Below are positions 12,716-25,233 of a stretch of DNA of 64,000 nucleotides, piece after piece. The notes beneath the pieces are model-generated. The model was given only the letters and a program-made list of their open reading frames with translations. It was not told where the DNA came from and searched no databases. The DNA is taken from assembly GCA_025766275.1 (NCBI GenBank), contig JAFKAC010000013.1:744001-808000 (forward strand), written 5' to 3'. Position numbers and translations under genes: made by a program. Position 1 is the first letter of the stretch, and every line of letters begins with the position of its first letter. Source of the DNA: Lactarius indigo. Lineage: Eukaryota > Basidiomycota > Agaricomycetes > Russulales > Russulaceae.

Positions 12716-14914
12716 ATGGAGAGGGTTCAGTTTCAGCAAGAGCAGGTGCGCAGTCGTGTTCCTTAGTACGTGTCGCGGGTATGAACGACCTATTTGCCGT
12801 GCGGGTAGATGCTCGCCGAGCTGAAAGACCTCGGTGAGAAGGGCCTCTTCTCATCTTCCGAGATCAAGCACATCCTCAAAAAGCGCACGGCATTCGAGAT
12901 GGCACTCGTGCGCCGCATTCCAAACAAGAACGATTATCTGCGCTACGCAGCCTACGAAATGGGCCTCGAGGCCCTCCGGCGCAAACGCGCAGCGCGCCTC
13001 AGTGCGTCCCTTTCATACATACCACCAACGACATAAAAACTAAGAGCACACGTAAAGAGATACCCAAATCACCGCCGTCGATATCGGACTACGCGTTGAC
13101 ACGCAGGCAGTTCCATATCTTCGAGCGTGCCCTGCAAAAGTTCAAGTCGGATGTCTCGCTTTGGCTACAGTACCTGCGGCTAGCGCAGCGTGAGGGTGCC
13201 CGTGCGCTCGCGGGGCGCATCGCCGCGCGTGCAGTGCAACTACATCCACGTACCCCTTCGTTGTACGTGCTCGCTGCGGCACATGAGCTCGCCCACGGCG
13301 GCATGGGCGCCGCGCGTTCACTGCTGCTCCGTGGGCTCAGGCTCAACGCAAGCAGCACGGAGATGTGGCGCGAGTACGTCCGTCTCGAGCTTGGCTTTGT
13401 CGAGGCTATGCGTCGGCGCTGGGACGTACTCGGCATCGCGCTCGATTCAGATTCAGCCTCGGGGGAGGGGGGAGAGGGAGAACGCGTCGACAGGGCCGAG
13501 GAAAAGGCTATGGGCGACGCGGCGCGGCGGGCGATCATGGACGGAGCGATTGTATGCCAGGCGATCGACAGTGCGGCCAAAGGTGAGTTTGAAAATTATA
13601 GCGAAACCTCGTTGTCGTTCTTCGCTTTTCGAGCACAAAAACTCCGCTATGAATTACAGCTCTACCGACGATCGGTCTGTTTCAGAGTCTGCAAGAAGTC
13701 ATTGCGGGATATCCTGTCAAGGAGGCTCTAAGAAGCGCTTTGCTGGACCACCTACACGAGCGCTTAGCCGAGACGTTGCCAGGCGATGCGTCTGCGGTTG
13801 TGCTGCGTGCGACACGGGCACTGGCACTGACGTCTGCAGAGGAGCTCGCGGGTGGCGCATTGGTCGATGCTTTGAGGCGTGCCAACGAGGAGATGCTCAA
13901 GGCGCTGGACGCAGTGGGGCAACAGCCGCCCGAAGAAATGGCAACAGCGTACGCCCAATTCATCGAAGAGTGGTGTGGGAAAGAAGACGTCGACACACAC
14001 CTGGTACGATCGCGAACCAACCCTTCATTCCTTTTTGCTGACGCTGAAAAAATATATAATTCTGCTGGTGACAGAAACTGTATCTAGTGGGCGGCCTACA
14101 CGCGCTCATCAAACGTCAAAGAAAAAGCAACACGCCACCGGTCGCCGCACTCCTCGCCGCACATATCCGTCTGCTCATCATACTTGCGGACCTGCCAAAA
14201 CCCCCAGCGGCCCCGCACAGAATCCTACGCATCGCAGCGCGCTATACTTCCGCCGCACAGTCCGACGCACGCGTCTGGCTCGCTCGTCTGCGTGCCGAGT
14301 CCGCACACGGCACGGCCGACTCGGCGTCGGCGGCGGGTGCGAGCGCCCGCAGAGCGGTGCCGGCGTGCGTGGAGATTTGGCTCTGGTGCGCGGAGCGGAG
14401 TGAGCAGGAGGAGGGGCTTGATGCGCTGTTGGCCGAGAGCATGCGCGCGGACGTGGCTGCACTGCGCGACGTCCATCAGGCGCTGTTAATGCGCTTCGTA
14501 GATGCGCTGGGCGCGCTACCGAGCGCCGCTGCGCGGCGGGAACGCGTAGAGCATGTTGCACGGCGATGCCTGCCTGGCGCAGCGGTGTGGGCGCGGGCGT
14601 TTGGCGTGCTCGCGGCGGTGGACACGGAGGGGCACGAGGCGCTACTGCGGGATGTGTACGAGTATTGGCGGGGAGCGGGTGATGTGGAGGAGGCGACGCT
14701 GGCGTGGGCGAAGTGGCTGTTGGAGAGGAAAGGGCGCGGGGACGAGGCGATGCGGGTGATCGCGCGGGCACATGGGGCAGTGGGTGGCGCCGGACTTGCG
14801 CAACGATGGGCTGCTGTCGTGCGGCAACAGCAGCGTGATGATCAGCGGGAGGAGATGGGGGATGGGACGGATGATCTTAATGGTCTTAGCGTCGAACACG
14901 GACACGCGGCGTGA
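12716..14914 (+). CDS. UTP6: UTP6, U3 snoRNP/SSU processome HAT-repeat protein
   Basis: Component of the small-subunit processome (UtpB) in the nucleolus, needed for early 18S pre-rRNA cleavages. Exons 12716-12745, 12809-13001, 13058-13582, 13660-14003 and 14075-14914 sum to 643 residues. The diagnostic N-terminus MERVQFQQEQMLAELKDL is followed by KKRTAFEMALVRR, DYLRYAAYEMGLEALRRKR, SISDYALTRRQFHIFERAL and half-a-TPR repeats including MWREYVRLELGF. The first exon is only 30 nt (ten codons), with the conserved N-terminus running across the first intron, which fixes the start. The C-terminal third is alanine/arginine-rich and encoded by GC-rich sequence, more divergent than the N-terminus. Length is close to animal UTP6 (about 600). 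The assignment is firm; the last exon start is read from a clean acceptor at 14074. Confidence 0.9.
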
Positions 14915-15989
14915 ACTGCTGCCGGAACCGCTAATCGGAACCGTACCATACGGATTGGACGGCAATAATTTTCATTTCCCCTTCTGTCTTTCGTCCGCAG
15001 GCAGTCGATCGAGCTTAGCTTGGGCAGAGAGCAAGGGCCTCGCCTGGGCTGATCGTGCCGCGAGATCAGTGGGCGAGTACAGTAGGAGAGTAAACGTAAG
15101 CTTTATTCGGGTGCTTATGTATGTGAAGCGAGATCCTGACACACTGTGTTGCGGGCGGCGAGCGCGTGGCAACCTCAGTTCTCAATCTCTGGGACTAGAG
15201 TACCGTACAACTACAACACGTGTGAACATGTGTACTGTTTGTATATGTAACACTTGGTCGCCGAGGTAGAAGCGAACAATTAAGCGGTGCGAGGCACCTT
15301 GCGACGAAGGTGTGATGGGGTGATCGTGAAGGAACGAGTATGGTACGTAGTAGGGTGAAGGGAATAGAGGTGGTATGGCCGAATAGCGCGTGCTTGTAGG
15401 TAAAGGTACGAGAGAACAGTATGGCAAAGAAGCGCTGAGAGCACATGGTCGCACTTAATCCGTGGCCTTGTCGGCTACACTGCGATCACCGGATTATACA
15501 ATTAGTTAACCAAGTATGGAGTGAAATAGAATAAAATCGAGACGGCGGGCTAACGTCGGCGGGGACTCACTGAGCACACCGCATGACTACATTGTTAAAT
15601 TCAAGCCCCGCTATTAGCCAACCCGTAACAAACCCACACGGTCACTCGCTCACTCCGTATAGTTTACACTAGATCAGTTCTCTCCACCCTCCGCCGACCG
15701 TCTCCTTCCTCTCCTCCTCTTTCCTCCTCTTCCTCCTCCATCCCCCATCCTCCAACCCCTCCCCCGGGGCTACTTCCCTCCCCATTCTCTCTTCTCTCCT
15801 CTCTCTCTCCTCCTCCCCTCTCCTCACTCTGCTTTCCCCATCTTTGGAGAAGAATTTGCTCGCCAAGCTGCATGCCATTCTAATCAGACTCTCAGCAGGT
15901 CTCCGTCTGAACAGATACACCTCCGAGCCTTCCTCTCCTCTTGAGCAAGTCGTCGGTGGTTATCAACCAGCCCTCGCCCTTCCCCCCTC
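14915..15989. other. Intergenic region with long pyrimidine leader (15661-15848)
   Basis: No coding signal from the end of UTP6 to the next kinase. The last 190 bases before the kinase include an almost pure C/T tract (tcctcctctttcctcct type) from about 15672 to 15840, a typical fungal CT-rich promoter/5' UTR element for the downstream gene. An open frame on the minus strand across this tract is only a by-product of the repeat. Confidence 0.6.
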
Positions 15990-18900
15990 ATGTTGCAGTA
16001 CACAGCCCACCCTTCCCCGTTCGCCTTCGAAGATGGCCGAAAGAAATCGTCCTCCGTCGCCAGTACCCCTAGGTTCCTCTCTAATGTCCCTTCAAAGTCT
16101 GGTCCTCGTCGTCTCGTCGTACCTTTGACCCAAAAGCGTAGCGTCGACACCGACTTGTCTCAGGATCGCTTGTCATTCTCCCCGTCCCTATCCGTTTCTA
16201 CCTCTTTTTCTTCCCTACCGTCCCCCTCTTTCCCTCCCTCTACCCTTCCTCAGGTCGTCCCTCGTCCCTCCCATCATTCCTCCCACCGTAACGACTTCCC
16301 CAAGCCTCCTTCCTCCTCCAAGGAGCACTCTTCCTTCTCCTCCCACATCGAGGACGTCCTTTCCCACGGTGACATCGTTGGCGAGGGAATTCCCCTTCTC
16401 GGCGAACCCCTCCGTCTCGTCGCAAACAGTTCTGCTGAGCACGTTCCTGATCATCAAGAACCGGCGACAGAATTCCAAGTCATTCGTAAATTGGGTACTG
16501 GGAGCTACGCCGTCGTATATCTCGTCCGTGAGGTTCTTTGCCGTTCTCCACCTTCCGAGGACGATCATTTTTATCCGGGGGGTCGCCTCGAATTGGATGA
16601 TGCCTCCGTGTCTCGGTCTCCTCCGACCGAGTACGGCCGTGAATACGCTATCAAGCTTTTATCCAAGGCCGACCTTGATGAAGAAGAACTCGCTTCTCAG
16701 CTCACAGAGGTATGTCCCGTAACTAATCTTAGTTCAGTTCGGGTTCTCACCAAAAAATAAATAAATCAGGCGACGATTCATCAGTCAATTCCTGTGCACT
16801 CCAACATTGTCACCTTGCATCGCACTTTCGAAACTTCCGCATTTCTCCTTCTTCTTCTCGAATTTGTTCCCGGTCAAGATCTGTTCTACTTCCTGGAGCA
16901 GGCCCGCGATCACTACGATGTCGATCCTGCTTCCGATCCGGCGCTGAACCACACTCCCCCCACTCCCGGTCTTCTCTCGTCACTTCACCCATCTCAGTTG
17001 CTGTCCTACACCCGTCTCCGTCTGATCGCTTCCATGTTCGCCCAGATGTGTGAGGCTGTGGCCACCTGCCACGACGCCTCTGTCTTCCATCGCGACATCA
17101 AGCCGGAGAATTTTATCGTTACCGACGGGTGGACGCTCAATCAAGATGGTATTCGCGAGCGCAAAGTCGTCGTTAAGCTCTCCGACTTTGGTCTCTCCAC
17201 TCGCGACGCTGTCTCATCTGACATGGATTGCGGAAGTGCTCCGTACATGAGCTTCGGTACGACCCCTATCCTTCACTAGCATTACTTCTCACGGCTTATC
17301 TCTCTTCACAGAGTGCAGAAACAACGTGGCCCCTGTTTACAAGCCCCGTGCCGCGGATGTATGGTCTCTCGGCATTGTCCTCATCAACATGTACGTTACG
17401 TACTGTCGTGCATCTTTTTTTTCCCCTTTGCTTCTCGGGATCGTCGCTCACCTGTGTTAATCGCGTGTAGGCTGTATCACTACAATCCATGGACGGACAC
17501 GGCAAAGGGCGAATGCTCTTCTTTTAACCAGTATCTTTCCAATCCAACCGATTTTTTTATGCGGCGATTCGCCGGTATGACTCTACCTGTTGCTAATTTC
17601 CTTGTCGAGAACGTATTCTGCATCCTCGAGGATCCTACCGACGATTCACAGCGCATTGGTGCCCGCGAGTTTGGCGTTTGGATCCGTGATTTGCCCACGC
17701 TCATGGGAGCGTCGCAACCGGCGACACATACACATTCCCGCGTTCCCTCCACGGCGTCTATTTCCGGACACCCGATCGCCTCCGCTCCAGCTTCCCGTCG
17801 CCCGTCTTCTCGCCAGGCTTCCGTCGCCGGTGGCTCGCCCCGCCGGCCACCTGCTCTTCTTCGTGCTATTTCTCAAAACACCCCTGTGGACCCCGTTCTC
17901 GATCACGACGGTTCCGATGGCACGCATCCTCCCGCACTGGACCTCGTACTTAATGAGGAGGATGAGGACGAAGAGCAACAGCAACAACAAGCGGAGGATG
18001 GGCTTTCTCCATCTGTCCGCTCCCTTTCTACGACCAAGCGGCGGAAGCGTGGGCGGAAGGGCAAGGGCATGACGCCACCGACGGACCACACCCAGACTTC
18101 TGAACGACTCGCGATGGCGTCTCAAACGCTCGTACGTGAGCTCAGCCGCCAGACCCGCTCAACCACGGCCTCCACCCAATCTTTCCTCGATGTTCCAACT
18201 CCTCAGCCCGCCCCGGTACCAACACCTGTCACGAAAAAGCCGAGCAAGTGGAAATTGTCCTTTGGGAAGAGCGCCGGCGAGGCGATCACTGGCACGCGGT
18301 CCGACTCTCGCAGTACCCGTTCCAATTCGACGTCTGGTTCTGCACGCGCGACGAATGTGACCAATTTAATCATGGGGCTGAACCCGACAACTCCCCCAGC
18401 ACCTTCCCCATTACAAGCCCCTCCAGTACCGCCATTGCACCTACAGTCATCGTTGCGGGGTCGGGTGGGAGGACAGCCAGAGGCTCTGTCCCAGTCGCCG
18501 CCGCGGCGTGGGGCGTCGCCGACGAGTACGCGCAGTGGCCGGCCATTGGCGAGCAGTTCAAGCTCAAGCTCGACCACGTCCAGCAATTGGCGAAACTCGA
18601 TGTCGAGTACCAACACGTCGTCGAGCGCATTCACACGGTACAGCAACCAAAGTGTGCGCTCGGTATCGACGTTTGCTACTTCAGTTTCCGCCTCATCCGC
18701 CTCGTCGAGCACGAACTGGCGCAATCCCCAGAGCCCTACCTTCCCCTCTTCCTCAAGCCTGGCTTCCTCTGTTCATTCGAATAAGGGATGTCCACCGCAG
18801 GTGAACAATAATAGTAATGGACTGCCACGACGGCCGCCACCGAACATCAAGCGTACGTACTTCCCCGGCCCCTCACAATTCATCCCTGGGATGCATCTGT

Positions 18901-19295
18901 TGACCGGTCGGCCCTCAGTGATGACCGGTGTCCCGTGGGAACTCGGGTGTGCGCCTCGCGGACTCCATCAGAACGGAGAGATGGACATCTTTGGTGCACC
19001 GCCGCAGCCGCGTGAGCGGAAGCGTGCGGGACGCGGAGGGAAGGGCAAGCAGCCTGCGACGAGCGGAGGGGTCAAGAGTGCACTCGAGCCGATCAACGAG
19101 CGCCCTCATCACCCGCAGTTCAGGCAGGATGCGGCGACAAGCACGACGGACCTAGCGGCGGAGCAGCAGGGCTCGGGGGGACAAGGACAGGGAACCCAGG
19201 GGCAGGGGCAAGGACCGGATGGGGGTGATGCGCCCAAGGTGCACAAGGCGCAGATTAACGCGCTCGCCAAGATGCTCTCCGCTCTCAGGCGGTGA
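15990..19295 (+). CDS. Ran1/Ksp1-type serine/threonine protein kinase
   Basis: Protein kinase of the Ran1(Pat1)/Ksp1/Sks1/Vhs1 group, which in yeasts links nutrient (PKA/TOR) signals to growth, filamentation and meiosis. Exons 15990-16709, 16770-17256, 17312-17390 and 17471-19295 give 1036 residues. An N-terminal Ser/Pro-rich arm of about 160 residues precedes the catalytic domain: glycine loop KLGTGSYAVVYLV, an insert, YAIKLLSKADL, HSNIVTLHRTFE, LLLLEFVPGQDLFYFLEQA (group-typical), VFHRDIKPENFIV, LSDFGLSTRD, then ADVWSLGIVLINMLYHYNPW. The last 600 residues are low-complexity Ser/Thr/Pro/Gly/Gln sequence, with an acidic patch at about 17956-17990 and Gly-Gln repeats near the end. An activation-loop intron lies after SAPYMSF. 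No membrane segment is visible. The kinase assignment is firm; the group is assigned from the LEFVPGQDLF and HRDIKPENF context. Confidence 0.88.
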
Positions 19296-22200
19296 CACTG
19301 ATAAGCTCTTCCCATCTGCCGGTTCAAGTCTCCTCCCTTATCAGATATGGGTTATGAGAAGCGTCTCTCTGTCCTATCTCTGTTTACGTTCTTCCCGTAC
19401 GTCCCCGACGGGTGTTTATTGTTCTTCTTTTTCCACCTGATTCTCCACCGGTTATATTGGGTTCGTCGTGCGTTGCGTTGTCGTTGTGGCGGAACCACTT
19501 TTGTGCGGTCACACGCACACGACGCGCAAAGCACGCCCGCGTCATTGGTTTATCCTGCCCCTCCTGGTCGCCACATCACACCGCTCCTTTCCCATGTCTT
19601 TTCTAATTCATCCCACAAAGCCCAGCCTCTTCCCTTCATTGCGCGCGAGCGTTGTTGTACTATCGCTTAATCACTTTTCTCATTCCCACCAACCACACCC
19701 CTCATTTTCCGTTATCTCTCGCACGCGTTCGTCGAACGCACGTTACTCTCGCAAAAAATATCATTCACCCATCCATCCACCCTTTGTAGTAGAACCAGGC
19801 TCCATCTTCGTCTCTTCGCCTGTCGCATGCATGCCACTGGACGCGCCGTTCCTTGTACACCTTGCCGGGTTTTTTTCTTTATTAAAAACCTCTACCTTTA
19901 CCTACGACTACTTGATACTCCTTTTTTTGTTCTTTATCAGTGTACGGCCCTTGCCTGTCGTCGCTTTTTTCTTCTTTTTTCCCACTATATCAGACTAACT
20001 TAAAGAACAACAAACACATCCTCTTCAATCAATATCAATGAAACCGGTGTCTCGCTTTTTTTTTTTTCAACTTGGCTCGCAGATTCTTTGTCTCTCAGCC
20101 GCAAACATCCCCATCACCTTCATTTTTCATGTCCATTTCTCCCCCCCTTCACGCCCCTTTTCTTTACGTTTTTTTACGAGTACGTGAGTATACATTACAC
20201 ACACACCCTATTTTTGTTGGGTGTGGTACCGGTCTCAGATTCAAAATTTGCGGTCGGTCGAACCGATCAGAGCCCCATACTGTATGTGCGTGGAAAGAAC
20301 GTCCCGTACACAGGATCTGAGACGACTCTGAGACTGAGCTTAGGAGGCAGTAGGCCCCTATTCTGTGCACAAAAATGAAGAATCGTCATGTCATCTCGTC
20401 GGCGTCGTTTTCTGTCACAGCTTTGGACGCTTTCGCAGGGTAATGGAAAACTAGCTAATCTTTTGGCATCGTTCTGATACTATGTCCCGGGCCCGAGACG
20501 CGTCGTGGTGGCCACCATGGTGACCTGGGTGACTGTGACATGGTCACGTCACGTCGTGACACACCATACATGGGCGTCAAATTCATTTGTGGTGACGCCA
20601 CTGCTGGCCTGAGTACATCGTGTACGGTGTGCGAACATTTCCTTTTCTTTTCCGTCTTTGCCCCTCATCTGTCTCGCTCGCTCTTCCCCCTGGCCGTACC
20701 TACCGAATCCGTCAATAAAGTGGCTTTCTGCTTAGGGAACATGCATCGAGGACCTCGTTTTGCTTTGCGCTCGTCCCTTTGAAGCAATCCGGACAATCTG
20801 CTACTGCCGATCGCACGCCTTGAAAGTATACCTGTTGGGGGGGCGCGCCTAGGAAGGACTCTAAGGGTGGTTTGAAGGGATTTTTTTTTGCGGTACCCCC
20901 TCCCCCTGAGGATTCTAAGGGCGTTTCGGACCTTTTTTGGAGTCACGAAACCTTTCAAAAGTGTCAAACTTTTCGAATGTACGTTTCTTGGTACGTTTGT
21001 CAGGCCCAGGTAGCAATGCTCTGGGCCAGTCGAGCGTTTTCGGACGGATTGAATGTTTACACTGAATCCGCCTTCCTGTACTGATCAAATGGTGTCAACA
21101 AAAATGGCACCCGCTCAGCCCCTGAAGGCACCCCCCCCCCTCTTTGAAGTGCCCCATCAATCAACCTGAAGGCAGCTTTGAAAGGACGCCAGCGCTTGAC
21201 ACCATTTTTGATGGCAAACCTGGTTACGCCAGTCGTCAATTGAGAGCGTCCGACTTGTGAGTATTTCATGTCTTCTTTCTCGAGTCTGCTCAAACTAGGA
21301 TCTACACGGGCACGAACTACATCGTTGGTGCTCAAAATGGACAAATGGTCTGCTTCAGTACACGGAAGGTTTACCCCCAAACATGGCAACCATGTGCTGT
21401 GCTCGGTTTTCACCACTTGTATCTTGGAGCCCGTGCAGTTCAATCTGTCCGAGAGTCAGGACGAAGGGTAGGTGTGGGGAGCCTGGGGCCAACGAGTCAA
21501 CCTGTGGCCGCAGCAAGTGTAGATCAGACTGTCGAGGTGACAGCGACTGCCAGTGAGCGAGGCGCCGGAAATCGACTCGAACAAACCAGGTGCGTCCATG
21601 TTGGGATACTTGACCCACCAACCGTCACGTTGCTCAATGCTCGCTGTGTTTCCTCAAGACGACCGCCGTGCCATGATACCGGCCTCGACGCTCACAAGCC
21701 AGACGCTCTCAATTGACGACTTGTGTAATCGGGTTTGGCATCAATAATGGTGTTGAGCGCTGGCATTCTTTCGAAGTTGTCTTTAGGTTGATGAGGTTTA
21801 GATCGATAAGATACTTCAAAGAGGGGTCTCTTGGCCTCAGGGGCTGAGTGGGCGGATTCGATGCAAATGCCTGACAAATTAAAAAAACGTGCAAAGTTTT
21901 GACTCTAAGAACGCCTTCGAAAGGCCTCGTGGAAGTTTGCAAAGATGACTACCCAAAACTGACATGACTGTGAACAACCTTCCTGTGGTGAGATCACCTG
22001 GCTCGGTCTCGCATTATGCATTCAAGCTCCCCGAGGGCGAAAACTCCGATCACATTCTCCGGCACCCTGAGGTGCTTCCAGCACAAGCGTACAGTTGTCG
22101 ACTTGGACCTGATATTGATTAGAGCGTGTATACATAAGACAAACCAAAGCGCGATTTTTTTAGCACATTGAAAAAAAAAAAAAAAAAGAAATGCTTTTTT

Positions 22201-22368
22201 TACAAGAAACACTGCCTTTCGTTTGTCTGTGTCTGTATGTCTGCCTGCTGCTATCTGTCTGCATGTCATTGTGTGAAAAACAGGACAAAAAAAAAAAGAA
22301 TTCGAAAGCGTGGAAAGAAAAAGACATAAAGAACCGCGAAAGAAAAAAAAAAATTTGCGGAGAAAGAA
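19296..22368. other. Gene-poor interval, T/C-rich 3' flank and unexplained sequence
   Basis: From the kinase stop to the cyclin stop no gene was recognised. The first 750 bases are T/C-rich and probably the 3' UTR and terminator region of the kinase. Around 20860-20940 and 21100-21200 there are short homopolymer runs and imperfect direct repeats (gcccctgaaggc / caacctgaaggc), and a 12-bp inverted pair at 21087-21098 and 21196-21207. The last 250 bases before the cyclin stop are A-rich and pyrimidine-rich on alternate strands. No protein family or RNA gene is supported. Confidence 0.45.
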
Positions 22369-23523
22369 TCAGCCCCCCTCGCCCTGGGCGCGCTGCTGAA
22401 ATCGCGCAAAGGCCATGTTCTGCTCGACGCTCGGCGCCGGCGCACCTGTCCCTAGTCCACCGAACGACGGCGGGGGCGGCCCTGCGGCAGCCATGAACGC
22501 GGGGGATATCGCGCCCATGCTCGCGCTGCCGCTATCGGATGTCACGCCGCCGCTGCCGTCGCCGTCCTCCGGTGAATCGAACATCGTTTCGTCGGTCGAG
22601 GTGCCGGGGTTGCTCCCGGGTGTACCCCCCGTAGAGGTAGGGTCATTGGTTTCGATAGCAGTTGCAATAGCAGTCATAGTAGTGGTTGCGGTGGTTGCGG
22701 TGGTAGGAGCGGTGGTGGAGGAGGCGGAGGAAGCGGAGGATGAGGACGAGCGGATGTAGAACCTGCCCCCTGAGTGCGCGACGAGGTTGACGTAGTAGAG
22801 CTGGAGGACCTCCCGGGTGCAGGCGAGGCGCCAGTCGATGGCGGCGAGGAAGGCGCGCTCGAGGCGGGCGAGTTCGGCAGGGGCGAGGCCGCCGACGCGG
22901 GAGTAGTGCGCGTTGGTGCAGAACGCGTCGCAGTGTGATTTGGAGGAGAGGGAGACGGCGGAGATGATGAAGCGGTGCACGGTCAGGGAGGATATCGTGA
23001 AGGTGGGCTCGCGCGCGCAGATCTGGTCGATGTAGTGTAGGACGAGGAGTAGGCAGGTCTTCTGTGGTTTTTTTGGGTTAGTTTATCGGACGGAAGGAGG
23101 GACGGATGGAGGGCATACCTCGAGATTGGTGAAACGCACGATGCGCCGGAGATAGTCGAGTATGGAGATCTGCGGTACAGACGCAGAGTGGAAACGCGAG
23201 ATGCTCTCCCTGAACGAGGTGAACCGTGCATTATCGAATCATGGCAGTAGAAAAAAGAGAGAAAAAAAATTGGGACAAATCAGATCGGTGTGTTTGGCCA
23301 CGTTGGGAAGGGAGAGTGGGGATACACACGGTGAAAGCGGGATACGGTCGTTGATGGATATCAGGCGGTCGAGCATGAGCGCTGTTTGTCGTGTAGAGAT
23401 TTATCATAATTTCTTTTTTTTTTTGTTAGAATTTGGGCAGGACGCACCGATGAGCTGGCAGAGAGCATCGATGTCGGCGTCCTCGTAGGCGGGCGGTAGA
23501 CCAACCCTGCGTGCAGATTCCAT
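22369..23523 (-). CDS. PHO80/PCL-type cyclin
   Basis: Cyclin partner of a Pho85-type cyclin-dependent kinase, controlling phosphate and carbon responses or the cell cycle. Exons 23523-23448, 23381-23330, 23209-23119 and 23061-22369 give 303 residues. Family features in order: DRLISINDRIPLS, SISRFHSASVPQISILDYL, RIVRFTNLEKTCLLLVLHYIDQIC across an intron, VHRFIISAVSLSSKSHCD, YSRVGGLAPAELARLERAFL and FLAAIDWRLACT. The C-terminal 100 residues are Ser/Thr/Gly/Pro-rich and probably disordered, with (Ala-Thr-Thr) repeats. An in-frame stop (TAA) lies 24 bases before the ATG at 23523, which fixes the start. It is divergent from RPL12 with 263 bases between start codons. Confidence 0.87.
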
Positions 23524-23786
23524 GCACCCATTGCACCGAGCCCGTTACCGAGGCCGCCGCTCAAAGAGGATTTGTTTCTTCCAACTCGACCGAATCGAAT
23601 CGAATGAACGTTTCCAACAAAAACAGCAAAATTAAATGACAACCCCATCAAAATTCACAATCAAATCAAATTATCCGTACCCTATATTCTCCTACGTACT
23701 GTACAGTTCTCCCTTTCGGAGCTCAAACCTTGTTGTGTCTAGTCGTCCATCACCTTTCATCTCACCCCTACTTCAAGACCATTCCG
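23524..23786. promoter_or_regulatory. Divergent promoter region, cyclin / RPL12
   Basis: 263 bases separate two opposing start codons. The half near RPL12 is pyrimidine-rich (ctcccttt, tcaccccta), as expected for a highly expressed ribosomal protein gene. No clear TATA box was seen. Regulatory role is inferred from position. Confidence 0.5.
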
Positions 23787-24448
23787 ATGGCCCCAAAAGT
23801 CGTATGTGCAGGTTTGGTTCGTTGCGACGCACATTTTGACTGGCGCGTTCCCAGGACCCCAACGAAGTCAAAATCATCTACCTCCGAGCGACCGGTGGTG
23901 AGGTTGGCGCTTCGTCAGCCCTTGCACCGAAAATCGGTCCTCTCGGTCTCGTGCGTGCACCGTATCATTACACAGTTCGCGCAGTATTTAATGCAGCACA
24001 CAGTCTCCCAAGAAGGTCGGTGAAGATATCGCAAAAGCGACCACCGCTTGGAAGGGTCTGCGCGTTACTGTGCAGCTCACCATCCAAAACCGTCAAGCCC
24101 AGGTCTCCGTTGTTCCCTCTGCATCTTCGCTCGTCATCCGGGCGCTCAAGGGTACACCCTATCACTTCTCCTACTTGTGCTCGTGTTCACGTTGGCCTTG
24201 CTCTCGCAGAGCCCCCACGGGATCGTAAAAAAGAGAAAAACATCAAGCACTCTGGAAACATCGCGCTCGACGAGATCTATGAGATCGCACGGACTATGAA
24301 GTACAAGTCCCTCGCGAAAGATCTCTCTGGAGGCGTCAAGGAGATCCTAGGCACCGCGCAGTCCGTCGGATGCACCGTCGATGGTCGACCGCCACACGAT
24401 GTAATCGATGCTATCAATGCGGGGGAGATTGATGTACCGGATGAATAG
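23787..24448 (+). CDS. RPL12: 60S ribosomal protein uL11 (RPL12)
   Basis: Large-subunit protein at the base of the P-stalk, contacting the GTPase-associated centre of 25S rRNA. Exons 23787-23801, 23855-23950, 24004-24151 and 24210-24448 give exactly 165 residues, the usual eukaryotic length. Recognised segments: [82 protein letters not shown] and the C-terminal [20 protein letters not shown]. The first exon has only five codons. Introns are 53-58 nt and none is large enough to host a snoRNA. Very firm. Confidence 0.97.
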
Positions 24449-25233
24449 ATCCGCTGCCGGGTGCGGCTAACCATTTGGCGGATGCATCACACTGTGTGTT
24501 GTTTTGTTATTCTTACGTTGCACTATCACGACGACTTTGGACAACCCCCCACCTGCACGCCAGTGCCAATTTCAGTACGACGGGGGGTCAACGCCTGTCT
24601 GGAGGTCTGATCGCATCGCGTCCGACACCTCAATAACTGTTTACGGTGGTCATGCGCTCGTGAACCAATCTTCGACTTTGCCAGGTTATCTGGCAACTCC
24701 TTGTGGCCTCTGTTTCTTATTTGGGCTCCTCCGCACTCGGACATGTTAGATCCCACTGCGAAAACAGTACACCCTTCAGGTCTCAGGAACAGTGTCCTTT
24801 TTCCGGTTTTTACTAAGTTTTAAGCCTAAGCGAGAAGCCATCTGACTAGACCGGTGACCGTCTGTGTACGAAGAGTATATTGACTGCTCATATACAAGTT
24901 GATCACGAGCCCCGCGTTGAACGGTGGTTACGCCCCAGAAATGACACTGGTCACGAGCACTCCGAAGAACCATGGTCCGGAAGTGCCACGACTGTCCCGT
25001 GGTCCAGAAATAGGCCCCATATTCGAAGCTGCAGAAGTCTCCCCTCGGCTCGATCGTCGGCGCGACATTTTTCCATCTCCATGACATTTTTTTGATGCCC
25101 CATACGAGAGGTGTGAGCTGGCAGGCTTTTAAACGAACGGCTCGTGTGAGGTTGTGCTTTGTGCGCTGCGATATCGCTCGCGGAGTCCCCTGTACGGATC
25201 GCACTTATTTCGCCTCTATCCCCAGAATCAGTC
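24449..25233. other. Intergenic, nothing recognised
   Basis: About 785 bases between RPL12 and the permease hold the RPL12 3' UTR and the permease promoter. Small open frames on both strands show no family similarity and no shared splice structure. Confidence 0.5.

Noticed and set aside
15664..15920. Glu/Arg-rich open frames on the minus strand
   Set aside because: They are produced by the CT-rich promoter tract of the plus-strand kinase, not by a real gene.
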